A stretch of 32,480 bases of DNA, taken from contig JAQIWT010000134.1 of the NCBI GenBank assembly GCA_034696485.1, forward strand, positions 1-32,480, given 5' to 3'. Position numbers and translations under genes: made by a program. Below the pieces are notes generated by a model. The model was not told the DNA's origin. It made no database searches and worked only from the letters and a program-made list of their open reading frames with translations. The DNA comes from Isohypsibius dastychi (lineage: Eukaryota > Tardigrada > Eutardigrada > Parachela > Isohypsibiidae). Shown piece after piece: positions 11,367-21,847 of the stretch. Every line of letters starts with the position of its first letter. The first letter of the stretch is position 1.

Positions 11367-12652
11367 GGTGTAAAATTAAAAATTGCGTGGCGCTGATTGT
11401 TTATACTGATTGTGGCATCGTTGACTAAATACCAGATGACCACAATGGGTTCTGTGAGAGCTTTTTTAGATCGCGTATTTGGATTCAAGTTTTCTCGTTT
11501 GATCAATGTTAGTGCACCTCGAGATGTGCCACTTGGTGTGAAATCGGAAGCAAGAATCGTAAACCCCCTATTATACTCAGTCCTTGTGAACGGTAATTCC
11601 TTGAAGGCTTCATTCAATATTTCCAATGTTAAACACAAACCTCAATATGCACGCAGTGAGTTGTTTGTTGTAAAATCGATTTCATACTTGTTGGACGGAT
11701 AAAGTTTTCCATCAATTTCTGCAGCGAGATGCTGAAGTTTAAAATGTTTGAGATCGAAGGAATTTCGAGCCGTGCGTATCTGACAGAGCTTTGAAGCTAA
11801 TCGACGCAATCATCATCATTTTCGAAAGTGGGCCAGTGACCATGATTGGCAATTCAAAAAATATTTGACCTGTAATAATTGTCATTTGCCGCATTTGAAC
11901 TCGTTCAAAATGATAGACTGTTGATGCACAAAGTAAACATTTCGAGAGCGCATTTTCTCACGTATATTTTAGGATTTCGTATTGCTGCTTTTAGAATAGC
12001 CGCAGCAGTCAAAACCTTGAATCTGATACCGGGCCGTGCGCGTACCAACTTGATCGTCAGCGTGACTCCTGGGATGAGTGGCTTATCCTGCTGGAATAGA
12101 TCACAACGAATTTCCCCACTCAGTTGCAGTGCAATTCATCGAATCATCTCTTGCCTTTTGATCCTCGTTTAGCCATGTGCTAAAACAAGCAGCATTACCA
12201 ACCCAGGCAGCATATGTCCCCATTCAGTTGGTGTTGTCTTCAGTGCTGTCATGACTGAAACCCTCACAGGGTAGCTGGCTTGTCATCGCGCTTTGTGAAT
12301 AACCTAAAACGTTTTTGATATATGCAGGCATAAAGCACAAGTTCGAAGGGTCGCCAATGGACCTGCTCGCCAGTTCGACAGTTACATTCTGGAACAAGGT
12401 GCTCATGATATTATTGTACGGATGGACGTTGCTCGATGAATCCAACGCCGTTCCGTCCGCTTTTGAAACGAATAAATCACACTGGAATCGAATATCGGCC
12501 AAGGATATCAAATCTGTTGATGGCGGAATGTCAAAAGTGATGTCATTGGCGTCATCGAATGTGGCGGCGCTCGGTCCGATGAGAGCGTCGTTAGCCGCTA
12601 TACGCTCTGTAATTGTTGAGGGAAAAGTGCTCATACACAAATAACACTTCAA
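11363..12652 (-). pseudogene. Double-jelly-roll major capsid protein, broken copy B
   Basis: This remnant is homologous over its full length to the 451-aa capsid gene at 30141-31496. The N-terminal frame 12652-12224 has LISLADIRFQCDLFVSKADG and NNIMSTLFQNVTVELASRSI. The centre is readable only in fragments with stops. The C-terminal frame 11638-11363 has ELPFTRTEYNRGFTILASDF and ends NNQRHAIFNFTP, matching the end of the intact protein. It is followed without a gap by the protease remnant, as in the intact element. It shares more residues with copy A than with the intact gene, by eye. Confidence 0.88.
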
Positions 12653-12659
12653 ACTTAGT

Positions 12660-12984
12660 CAACTTCAAAAACTCGAAAAAAATGCAAAAAAATGCCGATA
12701 AAAAATTTAAGGCGTTGTAAAAGCGTCGAAAAATAAGTCTGGAGAACCAGTCCTACGTGGATTCTCTTGGATTGTCGGAGGTGTTTTTAAGCAGCTCTTC
12801 AACTTCTTCGCGACTTCCAAAATCTCAGTGCACGCTTGTCCGGAAAACCTCCTCACTCTATCCATCGTCGTCGATTTTCTGAAGTGCTTAATAGTGATTC
12901 CCACGGAACTGGGATCTTCGTTGCCGTAGCGGGCATGGTGATTCAGCTCGCACATCGTGACTGTTATCTCCTTGACCAGCTTCT
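12660..12984. other. Spacer between the two capsid remnants
   Basis: By comparison with the right-hand element this position should hold the small basic virion protein upstream of the capsid gene. On the minus strand I see only an 82-codon frame (12955-12707) without recognisable motif. On the plus strand, at about 12723-12800, a frame reads SGEPVLRGFSWIVGGVFKQL, which resembles the G.P..GG.FW..IVG..K.LF segment of that protein. An inverted remnant is possible but unproven. Confidence 0.3.
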
Positions 12985-14160
12985 TTAGCAGTTCCGCTTT
13001 CGAACTCGAATATTCTGGGCAGATCTGGAATTTGTGTAATGATGGGTAGTCGTCACTTGGTGTAAAGCCAAAGCTGAAAATTGTATCTCTTTCGTTATAT
13101 CATGTTCTAGTGAACGATAGTTCTCTGCTTGCTCCATTGAAAACCTCGAGAGATCGAAATAAGCCCTCATAAGCTCGGAGTGAGTCATTGGTCGTGAGAT
13201 CCATGTCATATCTGTTGGACGGATATATTTTTCCATCGATCTCTGCCGCAAGATGTTGTAATCTCAAATAGTTCAGATAGGAAGGGTTGGTATCGTGTGT
13301 AGCGGAAAGAGATTTTAAGCTGCATTGCGATCATCATCATCATCGGGAGTTGGCCTGTTACCATATTCGGCCATTCTGAAAATATTTTCCTGTATCAATT
13401 GTCATCTACCGCATATGCACTATTTCAAAGTGGTAAACTGCAGGTGCAAAAAGTGAGCGTTTCGAGAGCGCATTCATATACGGAACATCCGATTCATGTT
13501 TTCTGACAAAGAGCTCTCGATTGCGAATTGCTGCTTTAGGAATACCGGCGGCATTAAGTGCTGTGAATTCAATACCTGGACGCGCACGAACAAATCTGAT
13601 TGTTATTGTGACACCTGGAATTAGTAGTTCATCCTGCTGAAATAAATCAAAACAAATTTTGCCGCTCAGCTAGAGCGTTTTCGTCTTGCTCATAAGTCTT
13701 GCACTAGTCTCGCAACTTGATCAGCATTGAGCCACGCACTAACAGCCGGAGCGTAATTGAGTTCGGCCGTGTAGGTTCCCATCCAGTTGGTATGATCTTG
13801 GGTAGAATCGTTGAAAAATACTCCACATAAAAGCTGACTTCTCATAGAGCCTTGTGTGTATCCCAGTGCATCCCCCATATATGCACGCATAAAGTACAAC
13901 TTTGATGGATCGCTTATTGATCGCCCAGCTAATTCGATGGTTACATTCTGAAACAAGTTGCTCATAATGTTGTTGCGCGGGCAGACGTTTGCAGCTGGAT
14001 CCAGTGCTCTACCGTCAGCTTCAAGAAAGTGCAGGTCACACTGAAATCGAATATCAGCCGAAGATATTATATTGGTCGAAGGAGCAATATCAAATATGAT
14101 ATCGTTTGCATCGTCGAATGAAGCTGCGCTAGGACCAATCAGACACACGATTTTCAACAT
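12985..14160 (-). pseudogene. Double-jelly-roll major capsid protein, broken copy A
   Basis: This is a second capsid remnant in tandem with copy B. Frame 14160-13690 carries SSADIRFQCDLHFLEADGRA, NNIMSNLFQNVTIELAGRSI and LYFMRAYMGDALGYTQGSMR. These match the conserved N-terminal jelly roll of the intact protein. From about 13675 to 13500 another frame continues with a FQQDELLIPGVTITIRFVRA stretch, and around 13250-13100 remnants of the second jelly roll (AAEIDGKIYPSNRYDM) appear. The extreme C-terminus present in copy B is missing. Stops and frameshifts are numerous. Copies A and B remain similar at the DNA level in their centre (compare 13401-13480 with 11879-11960), which points to a tandem gene duplication. 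Confidence 0.85.
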
Positions 14161-14585
14161 CCATTATAATTACGGATGAATGAGCAGATTCCCTGTCGGT
14201 TCCCGTATAGGTGATATCATGGCTGTCAAATAAGATGGCCTTGGCTTTCAGAAGAGTGGCCAACACAGCGGTCAGAGAGGTATCCTCATTACACCCATAC
14301 CGCCTGGGAAAACCAGCCTCCAGCCCACTGGAGTCCCAAACGTGGTTTCTGAGTCGCTAATCAGCAGAATCCTTAACGCAAACATCACTTTGCAACCCAA
14401 GATCCATCAACTAAACCACTTAATCAGCGTGAGTCGCAATCGCGCAAGCAATTAGAGTTGTGCGAACGTGGCCATCTCCAGAGCGCGGGTTGACAAGTTT
14501 AACTCCATTCATCATTTCCGGGTAGAAACGCAGATTTTCTGTCACAGAAAAAGCAAAATAATAAAACAAAATAATTCATGGAATT
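14161..14585 (-). other. Decayed coding-like stretch, unidentified
   Basis: On the minus strand, upstream of capsid copy A, a frame reading SLTAVLATLLKAKAILFDSH and further polar sequence is open between about 14255 and 14165. Another frame to the right (about 14495-14410) is also protein-like. I cannot name a family; the frames do not join without shifts. Confidence 0.25.
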
Positions 14586-14801
14586 ATGAGTCCACGAAAT
14601 ATTGAAACCTCATCCAAAACTGAATCAGATTTAGAACCTGTACATATATCTTGCACAGCGAATTTCACGATCGAGCATGAAACTCAATTGAGAAGAATTA
14701 TGCAGTATCAAAAACTCAACAGACAATCAACTTTTAATCAAATGCACGGGGAAATACAGACGAATTTTGAAGATATCACAAATTTCAATAGGAAAAAATA
14801 A
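14586..14801 (+). CDS. Hypothetical polar 71-aa protein
   Basis: A short ATG-initiated frame rich in Gln, Asn, Thr and charged residues, with no hydrophobic segment and no motif I recognise. It sits in an AT-rich stretch and converges with the membrane-protein gene at 14863-15273. AATAAA-like sequences follow the stop. It may be chance; the balanced composition is the only support. Confidence 0.2.
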   Translation: MSPRNIETSSKTESDLEPVHISCTANFTIEHETQLRRIMQYQKLNRQSTFNQMHGEIQTNFEDITNFNRKK

Positions 14802-14862
14802 ATTGAAAATAACAAAATTAAAACACATGCGGAAAACACAGAAATAAAAAATTGTTCATGAC

Positions 14863-15273
14863 TCATGCAAAATTAATAATTTTTTCGCTTACTCTTCGAC
14901 AATTGATTTTCCTCGTGGAATCTGAGTGCGGCGCATTCCCCGGCAAATAAGTGGCTAGTAATTTTCTTGGCGGAAGTGAATCACTTGCAGCATACTCTTG
15001 TTTTGTCGTTTTTTGAAACTGGCATTCCAATTCTTCGTCAATTCGGTGAATGATGCGAGATTTGTTGTAATCGAGTGAAATTCCAGGCATTTTGACGCCA
15101 GTTGTGATTTGAGAACTAGTGAAATAACCAACAACTAGTGCAGCCAGTACAATAACCAACAATACTAGCAGATAACAAACGCAACTGCAACTGATTGCTT
15201 TAAAGTGTGATTCATCGCCACAATACATGTTTTTCCGACTTGAGCCAACCCCTGCGTCTTCGGGCCATTTCAT
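14863..15273 (-). CDS. Hypothetical single-pass membrane protein
   Basis: A 136-aa frame counted from the first ATG at 15273 (the open frame extends to 15306 without ATG). It has a Cys-containing, strongly hydrophobic segment at about residues 31-51 (CVCYLLVLLVIVLAALVVGY), flanked by about 30 mostly polar residues on the N-terminal side and about 80 polar, basic-leaning residues on the C-terminal side. No signal-peptide cleavage site is evident, so a single anchor is likely. It lies upstream of the capsid remnants on the same strand and may be a gene of that element. The intact element also has a small single-pass protein, but with no clear sequence similarity. It ends about 110 bp left of the truncated Gypsy element. 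Confidence 0.4.
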   Translation of the reverse strand: MKWPEDAGVGSSRKNMYCGDESHFKAISCSCVCYLLVLLVIVLAALVVGYFTSSQITTGVKMPGISLDYNKSRIIHRIDEELECQFQKTTKQEYAASDSLPPRKLLATYLPGNAPHSDSTRKINCRRVSEKIINFA

Positions 15274-15409
15274 GTCAATGATGCTTTGCCATCCTATGAA
15301 ACACACATCGCAATTCGATAATCAGCGCAAACAATTTATTCACAAATAAAAAAGTGAAACCAGAATTTTCTCACCCTCAATCGCATCCGCCTGAGAACCT
15401 ACATTGGTA

Positions 15410-17547
15410 CTTACTATGGAAATCAACACCATCAAGAATATCAAGGTACCCACTAATTTGAACGAATTACGGTCCTTTCTAGGCGCAGCCTCTTATTATC
15501 GAAAATTCATCCCTGATTTCTCTGATCTTGGTCATTCTTTGAATGAATTAACGAAGAAGGATATCGATTTTATATGGACTCAAGCGCAACAACAATCATT
15601 CGAAACGCTAAAGAACTGCTCAATTACGAGCCCAGTGCTGGCTCACTTCGATCCACCACGGCCGTTGATCCTGGAGACGGATGCCAGCTTTTTCGGTTTG
15701 TCCGGCGTACTGCACCAAGTAGGTGAAGACAACGAAAAACGAGTTCTAGGATACGCTTCCCGCACACTGAAAGCGGCAGAAAAGAAACTACTCAGCTGTC
15801 GAGCTGAACGTAGCTGCCGTTGTTTTTGCTGTCGAACATTTTGATCCATACGTCGGTGGACCGAAACAATTCACGATCATGACAGATCATGCTGCATTAG
15901 TTGGATTACTGAAGATGACAGAGCCAAAGAGCCGCCTTGCTCGTTGGGTCTTGCGATTGCGTCCTTACAATTTTGAAATCTCCTATCGAAGCGGTAGGAA
16001 AAACCAGATAGCTGACTATTGTTCTAGATTTTCTTATGACAATTCGGATGTGCAAGATGCGAATGTACTTTCGCAACCTCTGTTCTTTGCGGATTTTGGG
16101 AGTTTGATTGAAATGCAACGCGAGGAAAATTTTTGCGGCGGCATCATCACAACTCTTCTGGAACCCCTCTCCCCCACGTTTTGCAGCAAGATTCTTTCTT
16201 ACGCACTGAAGAACGATTTCACTCTACGGTATTGTGTTTCGCGACAACAGAGTGAATTTACTTTTGGTTGTTCCAGCTATACTCCGTCGTGAAATTTAAG
16301 CTACTGCACATGACGACGCAGCTCATCTGGGCATAACAAAAACGTATGAACGCCTCCACGACAAATATTTTTGGCCTCGCTTGCTAAATACCGTCGCCGA
16401 TTACGTGAATACCTGCAAAAGCTGTTTGTTTCGCAAGTCGCCAAACGAGAAACCTTCCGGGTATCTACAGCCCATCCGGGTGTTCTCAAAGTTTCACACG
16501 GTTTTATCGATTATACAGGACCTTTTGTTCCCAGTCGAAAATAAATTAAATACCTTCTAGTTGCGACCGACTACTTGACGAAATGGGTGGAAGCTCGAGC
16601 CGTTCGCGCCGCCATCGCCATGAATGCGGCTCACTTCTTTATGTATCAGTCAGTGTTACTTCACGGAGCACATGTCCGATTGCTGAGCGATCGTGGATCC
16701 CATTTTCTAAATTCACTGATGAAAAACGTGCTCACCAACACATTGTTACACCGGCATATACCCCTCACGCCAACGGACTCACGGAACGAATGAACGGTAG
16801 TATTGGTCGAGCATTGTCACATTGTGTTTCAGGAAATCCTAAAAGTTGGGACGAAGCATTACCGTATGTTGTGTTCGCAATAAACACCTCCAAACAAGAC
16901 ACGACAAAATATAGTCCGTTCGAGTTGCTATACGGTCGAATGCCTATCTACCCGGTTGACGCGGCGCTGGGGTTCGATGGATTCGAGAAGATCGAGGATT
17001 CCGAAACCTGCATAAACGAAATTCATGATTGGATGTCAGGAGCCCGCGAAATTGCGGCACTGAGATCGAACGACAATTTCAACAAAACCGCTACGATCTC
17101 ATATGCAACTCACCGACAAAACGAATTTCAGGTTGGCGATTTAGTGCTTTTAAAATGTCCTCCTAATTTTTTCAGAAACCATCAAATTGAAAAAATATTG
17201 GGAGAACAGGACGAAGCACAAAGTTTTTGTACAAGTGGCAGGGACCGTTTCAGATACTGGAAAAATTATCCGATGTAACTTACGTTATCAAAAATGTCAT
17301 TGGAAGAAAGTCTCAGCAGACAGTGGATATTCATCGACTGAAGAAATACCGAGAGAGGATTATGGATGTGACTCCACTTGCTCGGGTTACAAAAAGAGCG
17401 AATCCACCACTGGACGATGAGCCAAAGTTCCAGCAACTCTTTGGTCTTGAATCTGACAGCGAAGAAGAGAACGAGTCTGACAGCGAAGCACGCGTTGTTC
17501 GGTCTCGGCCACAACGAGATGTTGCGAGAGTTAACTACAGGATCTGA
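15410..17547 (+). pseudogene. Ty3/Gypsy pol remnant: RNase H and integrase
   Basis: This is the downstream part of a Gypsy polyprotein. It begins at the end of reverse transcriptase (VPTNLNELRSFLGAASYYRK). RNase H follows with ETDASFFGLSGVLHQ and, after a frameshift near 15830, TDHAAL. Next come the HHCC zinc domain of integrase (AHDDAAHLGITKTYERLHDK ... CKSC, about 16308-16440) and the DDE core: IDYTGPF near 16510, LLSDRGSHFLN near 16680, and NGLTERMNGS near 16770. The C-terminal tail has a GPFQILEKLSDVTYVI segment. In-frame stops (for example near 16298 and 16540) and at least three frameshifts make it inactive. Gag, protease and most of reverse transcriptase are missing. Confidence 0.95.
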
Positions 17548-17560
17548 AATAGGTCGTACT

Positions 17561-17691
17561 GGCGATGCCCTGGGGTGGACTGCTCTCCCAACCAGCGCCC
17601 GAAGGTGAATTACATGCCAAATCAGCCAACTCAAAAGTAGGTTGATAATGGCGATGCCCTGGGGTGGACTGCTTTCCCAACCAGCGCACGA
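17561..17691 (+). repeat. Two 42-bp direct repeats after pol
   Basis: Copies at 17561-17602 and 17650-17691 (start GGCGATGCCCTGGGGTGGAC) differ at two positions, with a period of 89 bp. They lie just after the pol stop codon, between pol and the third ORF of the Gypsy element. The role is unknown; a local tandem duplication is the simplest explanation. Confidence 0.85.
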
Positions 17692-17869
17692 CAGGTACTG
17701 ATCTAAAACACTCAAACTATCGACTTGAAAATGAATGCGACCCTCTGAATTTGTACATTTTTTTTGTGTGTGAGTCCTCGTTGATCTCTAAAGTGTATTT
17801 CACGCTCGACTTGAACTGATTTTCATGCAAGTATTTAAATTGACAATCGGTAATTCGTCATTGTCAAGT

Positions 17870-19729
17870 TGAGTGCGTTCAAGATCTTGCGTCACGATTT
17901 ATCACGTTTTCGGTATCCATTCCGACGTTTATTCCCAAGTTCATTACCAAGTTTACTTGTTGCTATCACCGGGGAAAAATTGTAACCAGACGGGGATCTC
18001 CACTTCTTGGTTGTTACCACAGATCCAAACGTCGATACCTCGCTCCCGAAGCACAGTGGCGCTCCGAAGAATGGCTGCAAAATCATTCCTCCCATGCATA
18101 TTTGAAACAACTTATCGTCGAATGGGACGCCCAACGCCAGTTTTCTCGATCAAAACTGCATTTTTGATATCTCTCACTCTCCAGCATGAATTTTCTCAGA
18201 ATCTCGAAATCCAACTGTGCGACTGCACTGGGCAAACCAAGTTTTTAGGTGTTGTTGACACCATGGAATTCAGCAAATGCGCACCACTACCAAGCGTGCC
18301 TGAAGTTGTAACTGTCGAATATTCCATCATCACACTGAAGCCTCCTCTCCACACCTTTCAAGCCTTTCCGTGTAGGGGCAATAAACGCCTCTCTTCAATA
18401 CAAACATTCTGCGGGCTCTTTTAACACTGAGAATGCAGACACGCCGATTGAAGTTTATGCCGAAGACTGCCGTCGCATGGTATCGCTGAACTGCCATGGA
18501 AACCCCATGATACGTCTTATAACTGGTCTTTTAAATTTCGAAACAGATCCCGAACCTAACGAGAGTTGGCTGACTACGCAAACTGACACCGTCATAACAT
18601 GCCGAACGGAAGATGTGACCTGGGAACAGGAATGCCCCAGTTGCCCGATACTATGTGCTCTGAACAATCCCAACTTCAAAGAGCGAAGGAACAGCCCAAG
18701 TGAGAGGAGTCACTCTCATTCGGTCAGTCGAGTCAAAACCAGATCAGCAAAGCTGCAAAACAACTGGAACACCTCAAAAGAAGGCAACAATGTGGAAAAC
18801 AACCGACGGAGTAAAACATCTCCGAGATTCTGATCTTCAGCTCGATTTCTCATTTGGCCCAAATTACGCTGAATTTGACTGTTACCAAACTCCGTTTGTA
18901 CGAACTTCAGGGACCAGTCTAGCATACCTATATCCACGTCTTCCATTCTACTAACAAGTCTGCGTTAAATCATTTCCGTTCCGTACGTAATGCCGGCGAA
19001 CTTTTGAATACGGAAAGCCAGGCAATCCTGAACTTCTTCAATCGAGGACGATATATACAGCCGTCGGAACAACTCAGTTCAGATTCTAACCCAGACCCAA
19101 ACAAGATTCCTGATCGGGACCGGCCTACTCATGACGCCCATACGCGAAGCCCATATATCTCGAGGCCACCAATCCAAGTCCGACCCCTCAGTGAATTACA
19201 GTCAAAAATAAGAACCCCGAAAGCAACAACCACCAGACGTCGGGAATTATCCACAAGTCGGGCTCCAACGCGTCGAATTTTCAAATTCCCCCCCCCCCCC
19301 CCCCCCCCCACGACGAAACTGCTACGTTTGCTTGGACCCTACCCCACCGAAACAGAGTTCGACGTTCTCAAAACCATCCCCGCAAGCAACTCCACAACAA
19401 CCGAATCATTCGTTCCCGTCCTGTCGATGGAGGACCGACGCCTGTTGAAAGAGATTCCCCCACATGCAACGCTAGTCTTGATGCAGCAAGCAGGAGACCG
19501 TATAGCCAAGCGAACCTACGAAAAACGTTGTGGTGACTTGGCCGTGATTCAACATGACGCCATTATGTCCCGATGCAGAGAGTTTCTGTTCTTATATGAC
19601 CCCGCACGATTGCATCCTTCAGTCCATGCTCTGCTTAAGGAATACATTGAGCCCGTTACCACTGAGTCAAGAAAGCCTGTTCCAACATGTGTTGCAGACC
19701 AGAGAGTTCGCCGAGACGGAATAACTTAA
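17870..19729 (+). pseudogene. Broken third ORF of the Gypsy element, possibly env-like
   Basis: Open frames shift at least three times (17873-18424, then a frame through 18833, then about 18700-18954, then about 18920-19729) and together fill the space between pol and the 3' LTR, where env sits in env-bearing Gypsy elements. The first half is Cys-rich, with a PIEVYAEDCRRM stretch and CRTEDVTWEQECPSCPILC, a pattern reminiscent of invertebrate retroelement glycoproteins. The last part is Pro/Thr/Ser-rich, interrupted by a 22-base C run. No fusion peptide or clear transmembrane segment is visible. Env is therefore a suggestion only; it could be another accessory ORF. Confidence 0.45.
19288..19309 (+). 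repeat. Poly-C run of 22
   Basis: An uninterrupted run of 22 C inside the last frame of the Gypsy third ORF, coding for prolines in every frame. Such runs slip readily, so the true length and the reading frame beyond it are uncertain. Confidence 0.95.
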
Positions 19730-19738
19730 GAAGGGAGA
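19728..19738 (+). promoter_or_regulatory. Polypurine tract of the Gypsy element
   Basis: The purine run AAGAAGGGAGA lies immediately before the TG that opens the 3' LTR. In LTR retrotransposons this is the primer for plus-strand DNA synthesis. Position and composition fit exactly; the stop codon of the third ORF overlaps its left side. Confidence 0.85.
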
Positions 19739-20143
19739 TGTTACGTCAGGATAGCTGGTAAGTGCAGCGAGTGCACTAAACCAGCGCGAACTTTGCCCTA
19801 TCTCGGCTTTTTCATCAAGCTTGAAATGTTGATCCGCTTTGCTGGCCTGATTACTAGCCGACTTATGCGCTGGAGCGTGACTCCAGGCGCGCAAACTCAC
19901 TCATTCAAGCTTTCGTATTTTCCACATTCAAGACACATTTCTATGCTCACGCTTGGTTCTAACAACTCGCGATTTCGTCTGAGCTACTGTTTCTCGGCTT
20001 GATAAATCTCCCTGATCCGAATGATGCACTGTGTTCGCGGCTTATCTCGAACTATGGATTATAATAATATCGTTCATATCAGTTGACTAAGACCATCAAT
20101 ATTTATTATCTTTTGTTACCTGGCAGTATTTCATGCCGTAACA
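19739..20143 (+). mobile_element. 3' LTR of the Gypsy element (405 bp)
   Basis: The segment starts TGTTACG directly after the polypurine tract and ends CGTAACA, a perfect 7-bp inverted pair with the canonical TG...CA ends. 405 bp is within the usual LTR size range. The matching 5' LTR is not in the window, because the element is truncated near 15.4 kb. The right border and a target-site duplication therefore cannot be confirmed by comparison. Confidence 0.8.
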
Positions 20144-20405
20144 GCAGGACTGGTGATAGCCCATGCCGTCCCAACAAACTCAAGCTGAATATTAACACTA
20201 CAACATTTCCAGGTTACCATGACATAGAAAAGACAAGAGATTTATCGCAAAGACGCATCTGATAACACGGAACGCGATTCATCAACAGAATCTAGCGAAA
20301 TCACGAGCATGGGTACCACTAGCACGGATGTCCCAAATCCTTATACGCCTCAAGTCTTTTTTTTTGCTGTCTATCCGTGATCTGTTTTGATGTAGTCAAT
20401 AAACT

Positions 20406-20870
20406 TCACTGCATACCAGTGGAACCGAGCCCCGAACCTCCACGTTCAGTAGATGTAGTTAACTCTTAGGCTGTCTCTCGGACTGACGGCCGAAAATTTT
20501 TCTCACAAATCAACTGCGCGATTCTATTACCAGCCTTAATATGAAATGACCGCGTACAAAGGTTATAGAGAATAACTTCAATTAGGCCTCGATAGTCCGG
20601 ATTGATGACACCTTCACCAACCGCGAATGAATAATTTCGTGACAGTCAAAAGCGTGGGGTTGTGAGATGAGAGAGAGAGCGATCTCAGTATGTACTTGGA
20701 ATGTCACCTAGTATATCAGTTTCATACCAATCCGACCACACTTGCCTGGCGGTACAATAACCACCACATCCGTATCACTCCAACCTTTCCCTGCCGCAGG
20801 AACCACATCATCACGAACACTGGTGGGGAGAACAGAACAGCATGTTCCTCGCGCATTCAGAAAATTATTG
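20406..20870 (-). pseudogene. dUTPase (trimeric type), broken
   Basis: dUTPase hydrolyses dUTP to dUMP and keeps uracil out of DNA. Minus-strand frames show the conserved motifs in order: VVPAAGKGW and VPPGKCGRIGM (about 20810-20720, the motif 2 region, with the usual Arg-Ser changed); then, after an interruption, GVINPDYRG (20586-20612, motif 3); RIAQLICE (about 20504-20527, motif 4); and ERGGSGLGSTG (about 20416-20448, motif 5, the P-loop-like tail). An in-frame TAA at 20466-20468 separates motifs 4 and 5. A stop plus a GA-microsatellite-containing stretch separates motifs 2 and 3. Motif 1 is not clearly readable. Viral origin is plausible given the neighbours, but a host or retroelement source is not excluded. 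Confidence 0.82.
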
Positions 20871-21148
20871 TTTGAATATCTTACTCTCGTTATTCAAGTC
20901 CTGCTGCTTCAAAAAAGCCATACGAGGGCGCCTGCGCCGGATTCGACAAACAAACAAAGTGGAGAACAGGTTGATCCATAACGAAAAAGAATGATGTATT
21001 ATGCCGCTTCGTTCGCCAACCAGCTCATAAACCTGAAAATTTGAGTGTTGTATAAGCAAACGTGAATTAACTATTGTTTTATGCTAATCTGATGCCAAAA
21101 CTGACAATTCAGTAGACAGTTGATTAATTAAATAAGAAAAAGAACTAG

Positions 21149-21156
21149 TATAAAAT
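21149..21156 (+). promoter_or_regulatory. TATA box for the small gene at 21205
   Basis: TATAAAAT lies 56 bp before the ATG at 21205. The same 56-59 bp spacing is seen for two minus-strand genes of the right-hand island (27474 and 28107). Confidence 0.5.
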
Positions 21157-21204
21157 AGGCCGCAGGTTTGTCTCAACATAATTACTTCACTATTCAAATC
21201 CGCC

Positions 21205-21400
21205 ATGTCTAAGGAGGGAAAATTGCTGACTGTGGTGGATAAAGATTCCATTATCCCGCTAAACTCTTTCATGTGCATAGTAAGAGTCTGAGTTTATTTA
21301 TTCATCCGGTAATGAACTTATTTTGTTCTCGCAGCTGGTGTGCCATTCTGAGGAAGCAGCGCAAAGGTCAAACTTTGCAGTTACAAAACAAGTCCGCTGA
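21205..21400 (+). CDS. Possible small spliced gene (46 aa), unknown
   Basis: An ATG at 21205 opens 25 codons that end at a splice donor (ATA|GTAAGA, 21279/21280). After a 55-bp intron with a good acceptor (TTCTCGCAG, ending 21334), the frame continues for 21 codons to a TGA at 21398-21400. Without splicing the frame stops soon after the donor. A TATA box lies 56 bp upstream. The product begins MSKEGKLLTVVDKDSIIPL and has no domain I know. The exact phase match supports a real gene, but it is very short and may continue into further exons. Confidence 0.35.
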
Positions 21401-21847
21401 GCGATAAACTGGTGGAAATTGGGTGCGTTGCATGTCACCTCTTTTATTCCTCTTTCTTCATCTCTCGTCGTACAGGTGGAGTTTTGAAATGTCGAACAAG
21501 CGCAAAGTCTACTTGCTCAGGCAGATAAAATCAAGTCGGGATATAACTCTGTTATTTCTGCTGCAAGTGTCCAGAATTCTAATAAGTTCAAAGATTTTCA
21601 CAACTGAACTGATTCTAACTCAACAGCCTTCATAATTTTTTCTTCACTAGTCAGTCTTGTGTCCGTTGTGCTTTGCGCTGGTGATTTCGGTGGTGGCAGT
21701 GTAGTCGGTGGTAGACGCAAACCAATGTGTGGGTTAGTTAAATGATCCCATTGAAGTTTTGGATGGTTGCTTGGGAGATATCACATTATTACGTCAACTA
21801 GCACGTGGAAAACCAAGCAACCAACCAAGCAACCCAAGCGTTTCAAG

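Noticed and set aside
17561-17691. CRISPR-like repeat
   Set aside because: Only two copies, 42 bp each with one spacer, located in a retrotransposon of a eukaryotic genome.
19129-19311. Gly-rich minus-strand frame
   Set aside because: It is the reverse of the poly-C and Pro-rich part of the Gypsy third ORF.
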